Positions 8,635 to 16,977 of a DNA stretch of 64,000 nucleotides are shown here, in pieces (position 1 is the first letter of the stretch; every line of letters starts with the position of its first letter). Below the pieces are notes generated by a model. The model was not told the origin of the DNA and ran no database searches. It worked only from the letters and a program-made list of their open reading frames with translations. The position numbers and the translations under genes were made by a program. Source of the DNA: Desulfobulbaceae bacterium (GTDB taxonomy: Bacteria; Desulfobacterota; Desulfobulbia; Desulfobulbales; Desulfocapsaceae); the NCBI GenBank assembly GCA_031287565.1, contig JAITSS010000069.1, positions 39,058 to 103,057 of the forward strand. The letters run 5' to 3'.

Positions 8635-10727
8635 CAGAGCGTCACCGTGGCCAAGGAGCGGATTTTCAGGTTCGGGGCAATCTCATTATGCGATAAAACG
8701 AAGAGACTGGGGAAGTAGCGTTCAGTCAGACTGCGCACATGCGGACGAATCTGCGGCGCGGCTAAAAGCACCGGCTTTTGCCCGCCTTCAAACAGCGGCA
8801 ATCCCTGGCCGATGGAATCGAGAATATTCTGGGCAAGTTTCGGGTCGATTGACAGATAGCTACCGGTTTCCTTGTGCTGCACGGCGGCGGCGATGGCGTC
8901 TTCCACCGGTTTCGATAAGGTCAGAAGCGGAATCACGCCGTCCACCGCCAGTTGCAGGCTGATGGCGCGCGCCAGCGCATGACGGACATATTCGGTGAGG
9001 ACTTCCGGGTCGCGGGTCATCGGCGCCCAGTCGGCCATGGTTTCGAGAATCGTGCGCAGGTCGCGAATCGGAATTCCTTCCTTTAAGAGCCGCTGCAACA
9101 CCCGCATCACCGTGCCCAAAGCCAGGATGCCGGGCACTAAATCCTCCACGAGTTTCGGGTAGGTTTTGCCAAGATTTTCGATCAGTTGCTGGGTTTCCTG
9201 GCGGCCAACCAATTCATCGGCATGCTGTTTGATCACCTCGCTGATGTGGGTGGCCATGACGGTCGCGGCGTCAACCACGGTGTAACCGGCGATCTGCGCC
9301 CGTTCCTTCTTGTCTTCGGTGATCCAGATGGCGGGCAGGCCGAAGGCCGGTTCGGTGGTGGCGACGCCCTTGATTTTTTCCGTGACCATGCCAGGGTCCA
9401 TGGCCATGTAATGGCCGGGCAGAATTTCTGAATCGGCGAGCCGCACGCCTTTCAGGGAAAAGGCGTATTGATTCGGCGAAAGTTGCAGATTGTCTTTGAT
9501 ATGCACCGGCGGCACGATGAAGCCCATCGTCTGGGCGAATTGCCGACGAATTGCCTGGATGCGCCTGAGCAGCTCGCCATCCTGGTTGGCGTCAACATAG
9601 GGAATCAGACCGTAGCCGACTTCGAGCTGCAACAGGTCAACGGTGAGCATCCGCTCATAATTTTCTTCCGGCGCGACTGGCGCTTCCTCTGGGATCGCCA
9701 TCTCTGGCGCGACGACCGCTTCTTTTTGCTGCTTCTGATAGATATGCAAAGCCATCATGCCAACGCCAATCGACAACACGGCGAACGGGAAAAAGGGCAT
9801 TCCGGGGATGAAGGAAAAGAGCAGCACCATCACCGACACGACGAACAAAGCCACCGCGCTCTGCGAAAATTGCTTTTGCAGATCGCTGCCGAAATCCTTT
9901 TCGCCGGCGGCCCGCGTCACCAGCATGGCGGCGGCGGTCGAGATGATTAAGGCGGGAATCTGGCCGACCAGGCCGTCGCCGACGGTTAAAATGGTGTAGT
10001 TGGCGGCGGCCTCGGCGATTGGCATCCCATTTTGCACGACGCCGATGACGAATCCGGCGCCGATATTGACCAGGGTGATGATAATGCCGGCAATGGCGTC
10101 GCCCTTGACAAATTTGGAAGCGCCGTCCATCGCCCCATGAAAGGCCGATTCTCCGGCGATTTCCTCGCGGCGGCGGCGGGCGGTTTTTTCGTCGATCAGC
10201 CCGGCGTTCAGGTCGGCGTCGATGGCCATTTGCTTGCCAGGCATGGCGTCAAGGGTAAAGCGGGCGGCGACTTCGGCGACGCGGCCCGCGCCCTTGGTGA
10301 TAACCATGAAATTGATCAGCACCAGGATGCAGAAAATAACCACGCCCACCACATAGTTACCGCCGACAACGAATTGGCCGAAGGCTTGGATGATATGTCC
10401 GGCGGCGTCCGGCCCCTGGTCGCCATGCAGAAGAATCAGCCGCGTCGAGGCGACGTTTAAGGCCAGGCGGAACAGGGTGGTGGTGAGCAGAAGCGCCGGG
10501 AAAATTGAGAATTCGGCGGCCTTGACCGTGTAGATGCTGATGATCAGGATGAGCAACGAAACGCTGATGTTAATAGCCAGAAAAAAATCGAGCAGAATTG
10601 ACGGCAGCGGGATGATCATGACCAGGAGAATCGACACCAAGCCAAAGGCGGCCATGATGTCGCTGCGGGTGCCGAGCGCCTTGATGTTGTCTTTGGTGAT
10701 GAGTTGCCGCGCCGCCGCCAGTTCCAT
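8634..10727 (-). CDS. flhA: Flagellar export gate protein FlhA
   Basis: 697 residues, normal length. The N-terminal half holds about eight membrane segments, starting at LVSILLVMIIPLPSILLDFF. The cytoplasmic FHIPEP signature RVAEVAARFTLDAMPGKQMA followed by IDADLNAGLIDE is intact. The C-terminal cytosolic domain (residues about 350-697) includes ALGTVMRVLQRLLKEGIPIR and RDLRTILETMADWAP. FlhA forms the nonameric ring that docks chaperone-substrate complexes and uses the proton gradient. It lies 6 bases after flhB. Confidence 0.98.
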   Translation of the reverse strand: MELAAARQLITKDNIKALGTRSDIMAAFGLVSILLVMIIPLPSILLDFFLAINISVSLLILIISIYTVKAAEFSIFPALLLTTTLFRLALNVASTRLILLHGDQGPDAAGHIIQAFGQFVVGGNYVVGVVIFCILVLINFMVITKGAGRVAEVAARFTLDAMPGKQMAIDADLNAGLIDEKTARRRREEIAGESAFHGAMDGASKFVKGDAIAGIIITLVNIGAGFVIGVVQNGMPIAEAAANYTILTVGDGLVGQIPALIISTAAAMLVTRAAGEKDFGSDLQKQFSQSAVALFVVSVMVLLFSFIPGMPFFPFAVLSIGVGMMALHIYQKQQKEAVVAPEMAIPEEAPVAPEENYERMLTVDLLQLEVGYGLIPYVDANQDGELLRRIQAIRRQFAQTMGFIVPPVHIKDNLQLSPNQYAFSLKGVRLADSEILPGHYMAMDPGMVTEKIKGVATTEPAFGLPAIWITEDKKERAQIAGYTVVDAATVMATHISEVIKQHADELVGRQETQQLIENLGKTYPKLVEDLVPGILALGTVMRVLQRLLKEGIPIRDLRTILETMADWAPMTRDPEVLTEYVRHALARAISLQLAVDGVIPLLTLSKPVEDAIAAAVQHKETGSYLSIDPKLAQNILDSIGQGLPLFEGGQKPVLLAAPQIRPHVRSLTERYFPSLFVLSHNEIAPNLKIRSLATVTL

Positions 10728-10733
10728 AGAAAA

Positions 10734-11801
10734 TTATTCCACCGTGATTCCTTTTAAGCTGTAGACGTGGGCCAGGATTTCGGCCACGGCCTTGAACATT
10801 TCTTCCGGGATGGTCGCCCCAAGATCAAGTTTATGCAAGTATCGCGCCACCGGCGGATTTTCAACAATCGGCACTTGATTTTCTCTGGCGACTTCTTTGA
10901 TTTTTTCAGCCAGAATATCCATGCCCTTGGCGATGACCGTCGGCGCGGCCATTTCGTCGGGCTTATAACGAATGGCCACCGCGTAGTGGGTCGGGTTAGT
11001 GATGACCACATCGGCCTTCGGTACCTCGGCCATCATTCGTTTGCGGGCCATCGCCTGCTGAATCGAGCGAATCTGCGCTTTGATATGTGGGTCGCCCTCG
11101 GTCTCCTTGTATTCCTCCTTCACCTCCTGCTTGGTCATCTTCATCTTTTCTTCCATTTCAAAACGGACGAAGAAAATGTCGATGGCGGCCAGGACGATCA
11201 TGATCGCGCAGACCTTGGCCATGATCAGAATGGCGGTTTGCGCGAGATAGGAAACGGTCGCGCCGATTGAGGCGTCGATCAGGAGCAAAGCCTCGCCGAA
11301 TCGGCCTTCGACGGTGGAAAAAGCCAGCCAGCCGATCAAAAGCACCTTGGCCATTGATTTGACCACTTCAAGCAGCGAGCGTTTGGAAAAGAAACGCCCC
11401 ATGCCGCTGATCGGATCGAGTTTTTTCAAATCGGGCATCAGCGGCGTCGCCGTCACCAGCCAGCCGATTTGCAGAAAGGTGGCGAAAAAGGCCACCAAAA
11501 CGATGAAGCAAAAGAGCGGCGCCACGAGAATCGCCGAGCGGAGGACGAGAAAGACGAAGAGGTTGACGGTGGCGGCGTCGGCGCCGTTGAAACTGTCAAT
11601 ATTTTGAAAGATGTGGCGCAACAGGTCCAGCAGTCCATGCCAGAATGTCGGCATGTAGAAAATCCAGAACAGCAGGCCCATGGTGAAAATGGCCGCCGTC
11701 TGCGCCTCGCGGCTCTGCGCCACCTGCCCTTTTTTGCGAAAATCGTCGCGCCGCTTGGATGTGGGGGACTCGGTGCGTTCGCCGCTCGATTCTTCCGCCA
11801 T
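10734..11801 (-). CDS. flhB: Flagellar export switch protein FlhB
   Basis: 355 residues. The start ERTESPTSKRRDDFRKKGQV is the FlhB signature, followed by four membrane segments and the autocleavage site NPTHYAVAIRYKPDEMAAPT, in which cleavage between N and P switches export from rod/hook to filament proteins. The C-terminus VPIVENPPVARYLHKLDLGA is conserved. It is the first flagellar gene of the block as read here; the 86 bases between it and the upstream helicase gene show no obvious sigma-54 or sigma-28 site. Confidence 0.97.
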   Translation of the reverse strand: MAEESSGERTESPTSKRRDDFRKKGQVAQSREAQTAAIFTMGLLFWIFYMPTFWHGLLDLLRHIFQNIDSFNGADAATVNLFVFLVLRSAILVAPLFCFIVLVAFFATFLQIGWLVTATPLMPDLKKLDPISGMGRFFSKRSLLEVVKSMAKVLLIGWLAFSTVEGRFGEALLLIDASIGATVSYLAQTAILIMAKVCAIMIVLAAIDIFFVRFEMEEKMKMTKQEVKEEYKETEGDPHIKAQIRSIQQAMARKRMMAEVPKADVVITNPTHYAVAIRYKPDEMAAPTVIAKGMDILAEKIKEVARENQVPIVENPPVARYLHKLDLGATIPEEMFKAVAEILAHVYSLKGITVE

Positions 11802-11887
11802 GCTGTATTTTCCGCCTGCTGGGGCCGCGCCAGTCGTTTCCCGCCATTGCAGCGGCGGGGACGCATCGTCAAACTTTTGTCATGCGT

Positions 11888-14800
11888 TCAAGCAAGAATC
11901 GGGCCGGGAATTGGATTCTTCTCGTCATCTTCGTTTTTGATCAAAGACAGCATCTCCCGCGCCGACAGTCGGGCCGGGGCGTCGCTGTCTTCAAGCAGGC
12001 TTTCGGCGAGGTCCCTTTTGACCGCGTGCAGATCGACGATTTTTTCTTCCACTGTGTCTTTGGCGACAATTTTATAGACTGTGACCGGGCGATTCTGGCC
12101 AATGCGATGCGCTCGGTCCGACGCCTGTTCCTCAACCGCCGGATTCCACCACGGGTCCATGTGGACGACGTAATCGGCGGCGGTCAGATTGAGACCGACG
12201 CCGCCCGCTTTCAGGCTAATCAGAAAGCAATCGCCTTCGCCAGACTGAAACGCTTGCACCCGCGCCGTCCGTTCAGCCGCCGGTGTGGCGCCGTCAAGAT
12301 ACTGATAACTGACGCCCATTTCCTGTAATCGCGCCCGCAGGATTGTCAGATGGCCGACGAACTGGCTGAAGACCAAGGCGCGGTGGCCGCCGGCTTGCAA
12401 TTCGGCCATGATCTCCGTAAACGCCTCAAGTTTGGCCGAGGGCGCGGGCCGGTCCTGGTTCAGCGCCAAGGCCGCGTTGCAGCAGGCCCGGCGCATTTTC
12501 ACTAAAGCCGCGAAGATTTTTATGCGGTTGTCCTCACCGTTATCCGTCGCCAGTTCCGTTACGGTTTGCCGACGAATCGCCTCGTATGCGGCGCGTTCCG
12601 CGTCTTTTAATTCAACCCGCAGGATGATTTCTGTTTTCGCGGGCAATTCGGTTAAAACCTGACTTTTCCTTCGTCTTAAGACAAATGGGGCGATCAGACG
12701 TTTCAGCCGACGTTTGGCGGCCAGGTCGCCTTGCCGTTCGATGGGCGCGGCGAAACGCTTGTTGAAGCGCTCAATCGAGCCGAGGTAGCCGGGGTTGATA
12801 AAGCGGAACAGATTCCATAACTCGCCGAGATTATTTTCAATCGGCGTTCCGGTGGTGACGACGCGGAAATCCGCCGTCAGTTTCATGGCGGCGGCGCTGC
12901 GTCTGGTGGCCATATTTTTAATCGCCTGGGCTTCATCAAGGATTATTGTATGCCAGGTTTTTTTCGACAACATTTTGATTTCGTTCTGTAAAATCCCGTA
13001 TGAAGCGACCAGAACATCACCGGCGGCCAGAGAGGCGACGGTTTTTTCTCGGTCGCCGTCGCGCAGTTCGAGGCACGAAAGCGAAGGCGCGAAGCGCGCG
13101 GCTTCGGCAAGCCAGTTGGCGCAGACCGAGGTCGGGGCGACGACAAGAGCCGGGCCGCCTCGACGCCGCGCCAAGAGTAGGGCGAGAATCTGGATCGTTT
13201 TTCCAAGACCCATGTCGTCGGCCAGGCAGGCGCCAGCGCCCCAATGGGCCAGGCGCATCAGCCAGTGATAGCCATCGATCTGGTAATCGCGCATATCTCC
13301 TTGAAAGGCGGCGGCAACTGGCGGGCTTAAGGTCTGCGACTCGTCGATTTTCGCCGCCCAGTCGCGCCATTTTCCCTGTTGGTCTGTGAAGGCGCCGACC
13401 TCTTCGGGCATACCCGTTAAAAGCGCCGCCGCCAGGGGAGGAAGCCGCGCCCCGTCTCCTTTTGGTTCGCTTAAGGCCAAGATATCGTCGAGGCGACGGC
13501 GGAAATTTTCGCTCAAGGCGATGATTTTTTTGTCGTTAACCGGGATGAACAGCCCGTCACGGGCGGCGGCCAGCTTCAACAACTCTTTTAACGTCAGAAC
13601 CAAGTCTTCATCGACCACGCATTGGCCGGACAACTCAAACCAGTCGCCGACTCGCGCGGCCGCCATACTGACCGCTTGCGTCGGCAATTGAAAAACGCTT
13701 TTTTCACCGCCTTTCGGCCATTCGACGATAATATTTTTCCCCAGATTTTCTTGGTCATCAGTCCCGTCATCTTGCCGTAGCTGACTGATTTGTAAGAGGA
13801 ATTCCATAGCTAGGCGGCTGTCGGCGACGTTCCAGCGATTGGCGGCGATCTGCTCGCCCTGGGCCAGGGCCGGACAGCGCCTGGCGAAGTTGGCTAGCAA
13901 TTCGGCCTCCCGGCGTACATCGCGTTCAACCCGCGCCCTTTTCCCGTCGCGCAGGCCGAAGAGGTGAATGCCGCCAACGCCCGGCGCGCAGGAAACACCG
14001 CCCGCGCCCAAAGGTCGGCTTTGGGCTTCGAGCGTCAGGCCGTCGCCGTCCGGCTGAATCTGGATATACAGTTTGCTATCGGCGACCAGGTTGGCCAGGT
14101 CGGCGTTTTGCCCGGCGACATCGGAATGAACAGTGACGATTTTGGTTAGGCCGCCGACGATGTTCATCAGATTATCTTTGGCCGCCACCGGCGCGGTCAG
14201 TCCATTTTTTCCCAGAATTTGCGCCAGCCGCAGATGCTTTTCGCTGAAACGGGTGACGGAGAGGGCGCAGGCCGCTATCTCTTTGATTTCAATCGGATTA
14301 TCAAAACCGAGGTCAGGAAACGGAGAGATGGTCAGGCGAAAATCATTTTTGCCCGCGTCAATTCTGACCACCGGCTCGTCGGCGGTGATTTCGACGCGCT
14401 CGCCGCTGTTCGCCTTCAACACGAAGGGATGCCCGACCAGATTCCAGAGCATTTCATCCTCGTCGATCAGGTATTCCGCGCCGCCGTAGTAGCTGTTGCT
14501 GATACGGATCGCCTTGCTCGCTTTCGCGTCCAGCTCCGACGCTTCGGGGACATCGCCGTCTTTTAAGCGCTTCAACGAGACTGGCCGCCCTTTGGTCCAA
14601 GTCTGGCCTTTGGCGCTCTGAATCAACGGACGTATATCGTTTATGCGCACTGATTTTTGACGCTTTTCCCAAGATAGCTCCCAAATCAGACGTTTCTCCG
14701 CCTGCTTTTCCGCCTCGCCCGCGCCGCAGATTTCCGCCAGAGCGGCGAACGAAAGCTCCCAAGCGGGTATTGGGCGGATGAGATTTTTCAGGGGATGGGC

Positions 14801-16264
14801 CGGTTCCGGCAAAGCGGCCAGGGCTTGCGCCCGCTCCGGCGCGATTTCTCTGATGATCGACGCGCTTTCCTTGGCCCAGAAAAGCAGGCCGTTTTCCATC
14901 ATCTTGACCGTCTTTGCCGTCGCCGTTTTGCCGTAGACGGCGGCGGTCTCTTTGGGGTCAACCCAGTAGGCGAGCAGCAAGAGGAAAAAGACTTCGAAAG
15001 CCGGTCGGTCAGTTCGCAATTTGACGTGACGTTGGTCAAAAATGGAATTCCGGACATCTGTTTGTTCCGACAAAAACAGACTCAGCGGATTGCCGACCAT
15101 GCCGTTGCCGGATTCCCGGATGAGATCGATAAGCGTGAGGATTTTTTTGCGCGGCGCGGCGGCCCACAGCAGGAGCAGGGGGTGAAAAACGCCATAAGGG
15201 TGAAGCCAGATGGCTTTTCGTTTGCCAAGGGCCAGGCGAAGTATTTTCAGGCCGCTTTCCAAGCTGGAAAGGGCCTTTTCATACTCGCCGCGGGCGAGCG
15301 CCGCCCAGGCGAACAAGGGCGCGGATTGCGGCGCGGTGGTGACAATTTTCGGTTTGAATATGTCCGGGGGCGTAAAAACCCGGTCTTCTTCGAGTAGGCG
15401 TAAGAAGAGAAGTCCCTGCAAAATATGGTTGTCGGGATCACGCGATACCGCCTGTTCGAGAGCGGCGTTGATGGTTGCGCGCCATCCGCCGTCCTCGCCG
15501 AAAAAAATCGCCGCATGGTAGAGGACCCTCGCCACTGTGTCGGGCGGCAGGGTGAACAGAATCGTTTGCTCAAATGGGTTGAAGAGGATTCCCACCAGGG
15601 CCGACATGGTGCCGCCAAAGCGCTCGTTATTGTCGGCGCTCTCCAGCAATTCCTGAAAGGTGTGCGTATTGCCCAGGTACAGAGCGAAACGCAGCTCGCG
15701 CAGAAAATGTTCACGACTCTTGAAGCTCTGTTTGTGGCTCCATATCATCGTTGTGTACGGACTGAGTTCTGTCACCTCCTGGCGCAGCCGACCAAGACGC
15801 GGATATTCCTTGAGACGTATCGCCTCGCGGATCAGCAACTCGACGATGAGCGGATGACAACGCCAGATCACCTGCTTACGGTTTATGGACTCGTTTTCGA
15901 TCAGGCCGAGTTGTTTCCATCTCTCAAAGGATTCGCCGATTCCCCCTATCATGCTTGGCAAAGCCTTCCATTTTTCATCAGGATGGCCGAGCGCTTCCAT
16001 GGCTCTTCCAACAACGCGATTGATGGCGGTGATGTTGGTTTCGCTACAAAAAACCGCCATAATCCGGCAGGCTCGCCGCTCCCGCTCTGGCAGGGCGTCA
16101 TAAAGCCGCATCAGGGTTTCGCGCGCTTTATCCGGACAGGCTGGACGCGGCTCTTCGATGGTTTCCGGCGCGGTTTGCGGGGCGGCGTCGGGGAACAGCG
16201 GCAGTTGTTTGATTGCTTTCATTGACGTGTCGTTTGTGGGTTTTTTTGGCGAAAATTTTGCCAA
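11888..16264 (-). CDS. Giant SNF2-family (SWI2/SNF2, HepA-like) helicase
   Basis: 1458 residues. The last 500 residues form the SNF2 motor: ACLADDMGLGKTIQILALLL (motif I), IILDEAQAIKN (II), VTTGTPIENNLGELWNLF (III), RALVFSQFVGHLTILRARL (IV), LISLKAGGVGLNLTAADYVV (V) and ASDRAHRIGQNRPVTVYKI (VI). The first 900 residues show no domain I recognise; residues about 40-600 look like helical repeats with Trp- and Leu-rich helices. Such proteins translocate on double-stranded DNA and remodel bound protein. The start is probably TTG 16264 (GGGA about 6 bases upstream); ATG 16222 is the alternative. The next gene downstream is flhB, and IS1-like debris lies upstream. Confidence 0.9.
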   Translation of the reverse strand: MAKFSPKKPTNDTSMKAIKQLPLFPDAAPQTAPETIEEPRPACPDKARETLMRLYDALPERERRACRIMAVFCSETNITAINRVVGRAMEALGHPDEKWKALPSMIGGIGESFERWKQLGLIENESINRKQVIWRCHPLIVELLIREAIRLKEYPRLGRLRQEVTELSPYTTMIWSHKQSFKSREHFLRELRFALYLGNTHTFQELLESADNNERFGGTMSALVGILFNPFEQTILFTLPPDTVARVLYHAAIFFGEDGGWRATINAALEQAVSRDPDNHILQGLLFLRLLEEDRVFTPPDIFKPKIVTTAPQSAPLFAWAALARGEYEKALSSLESGLKILRLALGKRKAIWLHPYGVFHPLLLLWAAAPRKKILTLIDLIRESGNGMVGNPLSLFLSEQTDVRNSIFDQRHVKLRTDRPAFEVFFLLLLAYWVDPKETAAVYGKTATAKTVKMMENGLLFWAKESASIIREIAPERAQALAALPEPAHPLKNLIRPIPAWELSFAALAEICGAGEAEKQAEKRLIWELSWEKRQKSVRINDIRPLIQSAKGQTWTKGRPVSLKRLKDGDVPEASELDAKASKAIRISNSYYGGAEYLIDEDEMLWNLVGHPFVLKANSGERVEITADEPVVRIDAGKNDFRLTISPFPDLGFDNPIEIKEIAACALSVTRFSEKHLRLAQILGKNGLTAPVAAKDNLMNIVGGLTKIVTVHSDVAGQNADLANLVADSKLYIQIQPDGDGLTLEAQSRPLGAGGVSCAPGVGGIHLFGLRDGKRARVERDVRREAELLANFARRCPALAQGEQIAANRWNVADSRLAMEFLLQISQLRQDDGTDDQENLGKNIIVEWPKGGEKSVFQLPTQAVSMAAARVGDWFELSGQCVVDEDLVLTLKELLKLAAARDGLFIPVNDKKIIALSENFRRRLDDILALSEPKGDGARLPPLAAALLTGMPEEVGAFTDQQGKWRDWAAKIDESQTLSPPVAAAFQGDMRDYQIDGYHWLMRLAHWGAGACLADDMGLGKTIQILALLLARRRGGPALVVAPTSVCANWLAEAARFAPSLSCLELRDGDREKTVASLAAGDVLVASYGILQNEIKMLSKKTWHTIILDEAQAIKNMATRRSAAAMKLTADFRVVTTGTPIENNLGELWNLFRFINPGYLGSIERFNKRFAAPIERQGDLAAKRRLKRLIAPFVLRRRKSQVLTELPAKTEIILRVELKDAERAAYEAIRRQTVTELATDNGEDNRIKIFAALVKMRRACCNAALALNQDRPAPSAKLEAFTEIMAELQAGGHRALVFSQFVGHLTILRARLQEMGVSYQYLDGATPAAERTARVQAFQSGEGDCFLISLKAGGVGLNLTAADYVVHMDPWWNPAVEEQASDRAHRIGQNRPVTVYKIVAKDTVEEKIVDLHAVKRDLAESLLEDSDAPARLSAREMLSLIKNEDDEKNPIPGPILA

Positions 16265-16334
16265 AGTTTTTCCCGGTTACAGATAATTTGGTGATGTTAT
16301 GGAATGGTTATACAAAAATTTTAATTATTATGTA

Positions 16335-16764
16335 ATTGACGAAAATCAATAACGAGGTGGAATATGGCTGATGTTATGGAATGGTTGAAGAGTAATTTTA
16401 TAGTAAACGGCATAAATAATCGTGCTTGAAATATATTTGATGGTATTGCTCCACCAATTAAATCTCGAAAGTGGCACAATTCATAATGTCGTTTACTATA
16501 ATTTGTGATATGATTGACGAAAATCAATAACGAGGTGGAATATGGTTTATATCAAAGTATTATGTCCGCATTGCGGAAGTGATGATATTGTTTTCCATGG
16601 TAAAAATACGAAGGGCAAGTAGAGGTTATTGTGTCGAAATCCAGAATGTTCACACAAGATATTTCAGCTTGGTTATGCTTACAAGGTCTGCCAGCCTGAG
16701 ATAAAACAACAAATTATTGATATTGCTCCACCAATTAAATATCGAAAATGGCGCAACTTATAAT
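16335..16764. repeat. Two diverged copies of an IS1-derived repeat unit
   Basis: Block A of 33 bases (16335-16367, starting ATTGACGAAAATCAATAACG) recurs exactly at 16513-16545. Block B of 44 bases (16444-16487, starting TATTGCTCCACCAATTAAAT) recurs at 16721-16764 with about five changes. So the region holds two A...B units, the first shortened internally. Imperfect inverted repeats around TATAGTAAACG flank 16391-16509. In addition GATGTTATGGAATGGTT occurs at both about 16293 and 16370. The whole 16265-16977 gap is strikingly A/T-rich relative to its neighbours; no intact gene was found in it. Confidence 0.75.
16542..16763 (+). pseudogene. IS1-family InsA-like fragment with in-frame stop
   Basis: From ATG 16542 the frame reads MVYIKVLCPHCGSDDIVFHG, KNTKGK, then an amber codon at 16620-16622, then RLLCRNPECSHKIFQLGYAY with KVCQPEIKQQIID, ending at a TAA at 16761-16763. 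The CPHC...CRNPEC zinc-finger spacing, the GK(Q)R turn and the YKVCQPEIKQQIID stretch match the N-terminal InsA-like part of IS1 transposases, in which the position of the stop is normally Gln (CAG to TAG). The DDE-containing second half is absent. It is a dead transposase relic. Confidence 0.7.
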
Positions 16765-16977
16765 ATTGATTTTACGTAATTCTTTTTTCGTAATTTACCA
16801 GATTTAAGTGGTGGATCAATAGTAAGATTGCAAAAGATACCGGCGATATATTCCGCTCCAGCATGGCCAAGGCCAAGCCAATGCCCAGAATTTGAATCGG
16901 GACTTCGCTGATATCAGAGAATTTTTGAGGAAACTCTGAGGCAATGCGACCATAAACCGATTCGCGGCCTCTTCCCC

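Noticed and set aside
16620..16622. In-frame TAG as a sign of pyrrolysine or stop reassignment
   Set aside because: TAG ends normal genes here (for example mreC and flhF), no pylT was seen, and the frame is an eroded transposase.
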